Shown piece after piece: positions 5,048 through 7,669 of a stretch of DNA of 7,669 nucleotides. The notes under the pieces were generated by a model, which saw nothing but the letters and a program-made list of their open reading frames with translations, ran no database searches and was not told the DNA's origin. This stretch comes from an uncultured Alphaproteobacteria bacterium (GTDB lineage Bacteria; Pseudomonadota; Alphaproteobacteria; Rs-D84), in the NCBI GenBank assembly GCA_937888635.1, contig CALARG010000058.1, positions 1 through 7,669 of the forward strand, in the 5' to 3' direction. Both the position numbers and the translations under genes were made by a program. Positions within the stretch are counted from its first letter, which is position 1; every line of letters starts with the position of its first letter.

Positions 5048-7669
5048 TTATTCTGCAACTGTTGCTTCTGTGATTGTGGCGTCGTCTGTTTCTTCTTCTT
5101 CGCCTGCGCCTTCAATTGAAATTGCAGATACAACCTTTTCGTTGTCGGCTGTGCGGAACAGTGTGACACCTGCCGTGCTGCGCCCTGCGATACGGACATC
5201 TGCAACCGGTGTGCGAATGATTTTACCGCCATCTGTCACCATAATAATATCATGGTCGTCTGCAACTGGGAAAGAGCCCGCCACCGCAGTATTTTTCCCA
5301 CCCAGTTTAATGTTGGCAAATCCGCCACCGCCACGATGTGTCAGGCGATATTCGTACGAACTGGTGCGTTTACCAAATCCGTTTTCAGAAATAGTCAGGA
5401 TAAATTCTTCGCGTTCTGCCATTTCGGCCATTTTTTCGTCGCTTAAAACAATTGTTGTTTCTTCTTCGTCTGTGTCTGCTTCTTCTTCAATACCTGTTTC
5501 TGCGCGACGCGCGGCGCGTGATTGCTTGATATATGCTGCGCGGATTGCAGAATCAGATTCACCGCGATTCAGCATTGCCATGCCGATAATACGATCGTCT
5601 GCCCCCAGTGTTATACCACGCACGCCGGTTGAATTGCGTCCTGCAAATACGCGGATTTCAGGCACAGGGAATCGGATTGCGCGACCGCGATATGTCGCCA
5701 AGAATACATCTTGGTCTTCATTACATGGCATAACAGAAATCAAACTGTCACCTTCGTCCAATTTCATTGCAATTTTACCGTTTGCACGAATTGAATCAAA
5801 GTCACTCATGCGATTGCGGCGCACCGTGCCCGATGCAGTTGCAAACATCAAGAAGTGTTCTTTGCCTGATTCTGCAACGCGTGCCACATCTTCTTCTGGG
5901 ACTGGCAAAATCGCAGTAATTGTTTCGTCTTTTTCCAGTGGCAACAGATTTACCAACGGGCGTCCCTTGGCTGCGGCGGCCGCTTCTGGTAATTTATATG
6001 TTTTTAATTTATAGCACAACCCCTTGGAACTAAAGAACAGCAGTGGTGTATGTGTGTTTGCAACAAATACCTGAACAACATAGTCATCGTCTTTTGTTGC
6101 CATTGCATTGCGTCCTTTGCCGCCGCGTTTTTGTGCGCGATATGTATCCAACGCAACGCGTTTGATGTATCCTGTGTTTGAAACAGTAATAACCATGTCT
6201 TCGCGTGCGATTAAATCTTCTATATCAATATCAATTTCTGCATCTGAAATTTCTGTACGACGCGGTGATGCCCAGTTGTCGCGAACAGATTCTGTTTCTT
6301 CGCGAATGATTTGAACAATGCGTTCCTGGCTGCCCAAGATTTCTAATAAATCACGGATGGTTGCCCCCAGGGTTGTTAAATCATTATGAATCTTGTCGCG
6401 TTCCAAACCTGTCAGGCGATGTAATTGCAATTCCAAAATTGCGCGCGCCTGGTCTTCGGACATATAGAACATGCCGTCCTTGTATTCTGTATTCGGGTCA
6501 TCAATCAGTTGAATGTATGATTCAATATCTGACGCCTTCCACCCGCGTGAAATCAATGCTTCACGTGCGGTGTCTGGGTTTGGACTGGATTTAATTAATT
6601 CAATTACTTCGTCCAGGTTTCCAACCGCAACCGACAGTCCCAACAAAGTATGTGCACGATTGCGCGCCTTGTTCAAATCAAAGATTGTGCGACGGCGAAT
6701 AACCTCGGCACGGAATTCAATAAATGCATCCAATACGCCACGAACATTAAACAGCATTGGGCGACCGCGATTTAACGCCATCATATTAACAGGAAAACTG
6801 GTCTGCATTTCCGTGTATTGGAACAAGTGATTCAATACAACATCTGCAATCGCATCGCGTTTCAATTCAATAACGATTCGCAGGCCTTCTTTGGACGATT
6901 CGTCACGAATTTCAGAAATGCCTTCTATGCGTTTATCTTTAATCAGTTCGGCGATTTTTATAATCAGTTGCGCCTTGTTTACCTGATATGGAATTTCATC
7001 AACGATAATTGCCTGGTGGTCGCGGAAATCTTCAATATGTGTTTTTGAACGAACGATAATTGAACCGCGGCCTGTTGTGTGTGCCTTGTACGCGCCGGCG
7101 TGTCCCATAATCATTGCGCCTGTTGGAAAGTCAGGTCCCGGGATAATGCCAAATAATTCATCGTCCGTCAGGTTTTTATTATCCAAAATTGCTAAAATAC
7201 CATTGCAGATTTCGCCCAGGTTGTATGTTGGAACATTTGTTGCCATACCAACCGCAATACCAGAGCCACCATTTACCAAGAAATTTGGAAACTTGGTCGG
7301 CAGCACAACCGGTTCTTGCAGGCTGCCGTCAAAGTTCGGCATCCAATCCACGGTATCTTTATCCATGTCGTCCATCAGTGACGCGCCCAGTTTTGACAGG
7401 CGTGCCTCAGTATAACGCATGGCAGCCGCCTTGTCCCCGTCGCGTGAACCAAAGTTACCCTGACCCTGGACCAGCATTTCACCCATTGAAAAGTCTTGCC
7501 CCATACGAACCATGGCTTCATAAATAGAACTGTCGCCGTGTGGGTGATATTTACCCATAACATCACCGACAATACGCGCAGACTTAACAGTTGGCTTAGT
7601 CGCCGGCGCAACATCGTTCATAACATACAGAATTCTGCGGTGTACAGGCTTGCACCCGTCGCGAACATC
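5048..7669 (-). CDS. gyrA: DNA gyrase subunit A (5' end outside the window)
   Basis: GyrA is the breakage-reunion subunit of DNA gyrase, which with GyrB introduces negative supercoils in an ATP-dependent way. The frame is open to the window edge and gives 873 residues; comparison with E. coli GyrA suggests about 35 are missing. Counting from the first visible residue, the fragment starts DVRDGCKPVHRR, the quinolone-determining motif HPHGDSSIYEAM is at 42-53, the catalytic tyrosine is Y86 in AAAMRYTEARL, and the GyrA box QKRGGKG is at 513-519. The intact GyrA box and the length argue for GyrA rather than ParC. An acidic glutamate-rich insert interrupts the C-terminal beta-pinwheel at about 717-751, and the protein ends in an acidic tail (EEEETDDATITEATVAE), a feature known to tune gyrase activity. 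No frameshift is seen. Confidence 0.97.
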   Translation of the reverse strand, partial: DVRDGCKPVHRRILYVMNDVAPATKPTVKSARIVGDVMGKYHPHGDSSIYEAMVRMGQDFSMGEMLVQGQGNFGSRDGDKAAAMRYTEARLSKLGASLMDDMDKDTVDWMPNFDGSLQEPVVLPTKFPNFLVNGGSGIAVGMATNVPTYNLGEICNGILAILDNKNLTDDELFGIIPGPDFPTGAMIMGHAGAYKAHTTGRGSIIVRSKTHIEDFRDHQAIIVDEIPYQVNKAQLIIKIAELIKDKRIEGISEIRDESSKEGLRIVIELKRDAIADVVLNHLFQYTEMQTSFPVNMMALNRGRPMLFNVRGVLDAFIEFRAEVIRRRTIFDLNKARNRAHTLLGLSVAVGNLDEVIELIKSSPNPDTAREALISRGWKASDIESYIQLIDDPNTEYKDGMFYMSEDQARAILELQLHRLTGLERDKIHNDLTTLGATIRDLLEILGSQERIVQIIREETESVRDNWASPRRTEISDAEIDIDIEDLIAREDMVITVSNTGYIKRVALDTYRAQKRGGKGRNAMATKDDDYVVQVFVANTHTPLLFFSSKGLCYKLKTYKLPEAAAAAKGRPLVNLLPLEKDETITAILPVPEEDVARVAESGKEHFLMFATASGTVRRNRMSDFDSIRANGKIAMKLDEGDSLISVMPCNEDQDVFLATYRGRAIRFPVPEIRVFAGRNSTGVRGITLGADDRIIGMAMLNRGESDSAIRAAYIKQSRAARRAETGIEEEADTDEEETTIVLSDEKMAEMAEREEFILTISENGFGKRTSSYEYRLTHRGGGGFANIKLGGKNTAVAGSFPVADDHDIIMVTDGGKIIRTPVADVRIAGRSTAGVTLFRTADNEKVVSAISIEGAGEEEETDDATITEATVAE

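Noticed and set aside
5028..6014. 328-codon ORF on the + strand
   Set aside because: It is antisense to the confidently identified gyrA and its sequence is serine-rich with no domain, as expected for a reverse shadow of gyrA.
5048..7669. Topoisomerase IV subunit A (ParC) as an alternative to GyrA
   Set aside because: The intact GyrA box QKRGGKG, the long C-terminal domain and the collinear match to E. coli GyrA fit gyrase; ParC has a degenerate box and a shorter C-terminal domain.
1..7669. CRISPR array, tRNA or rRNA genes, insertion sequences
   Set aside because: No regularly spaced repeats, no cloverleaf-like sequence with TTCGAAT-type arm, no transposase and no long terminal repeats were seen on reading both strands.

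Overview
The window looks like chromosomal DNA of a bacterium, most likely an uncultured member of the Alphaproteobacteria with a moderately low-GC genome. This is an inference from three things: the style of the GyrA protein (a glutamate-rich insert in the C-terminal domain), a short MerR-like regulator of the kind common in that class, and the FtsW-MurG pair. No rRNA, tRNA, CRISPR array, insertion sequence or phage structural gene is visible.

Left part (1-3304, all + strand). The window opens in the last 38 codons of ftsW and continues into a complete murG, so this is the lipid II end of a division/cell-wall (dcw) cluster. A strong hairpin terminator closes that unit directly after murG; murC and murB do not follow. 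A new promoter then drives an exported protein with a long disordered, Ala/Val/Thr/Arg-rich middle and a degenerate OmpA-like C-terminal domain. It overlaps by 7 nt a GTG-started comF-type phosphoribosyltransferase gene, so the two are probably translationally coupled.

Middle part (3301-4653), the accessory-looking part. Two AT-rich genes of unknown function (123 and 124 codons) lie on the - strand, joined by a one-base TAATG overlap. Divergently from them, on the + strand, there is a 27-codon hydrophobic peptide ORF with a good ribosome-binding site, then an RNA leader with three mutually exclusive pairing segments and an intrinsic terminator, and then a 72-residue Xre-type DNA-binding protein. 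The leader has the layout of a transcription attenuator, and the same pairing segment can also cover the ribosome-binding site of the Xre gene. This is the part most likely to hold something undescribed. A reasonable working picture is a small self-regulated module: an Xre regulator under leader control, facing a two-gene operon of unknown role across a short control region that contains two candidate promoters and an inverted repeat.

Right part (4652-7669, all - strand). gyrA (DNA gyrase A subunit, missing about 35 N-terminal residues beyond the window edge) is followed after 18 nt by a MerR-like regulator gene with its own good ribosome-binding site. A perfect 11-bp hairpin with T-runs on both sides lies between the convergent merR-like and Xre genes and can terminate both.
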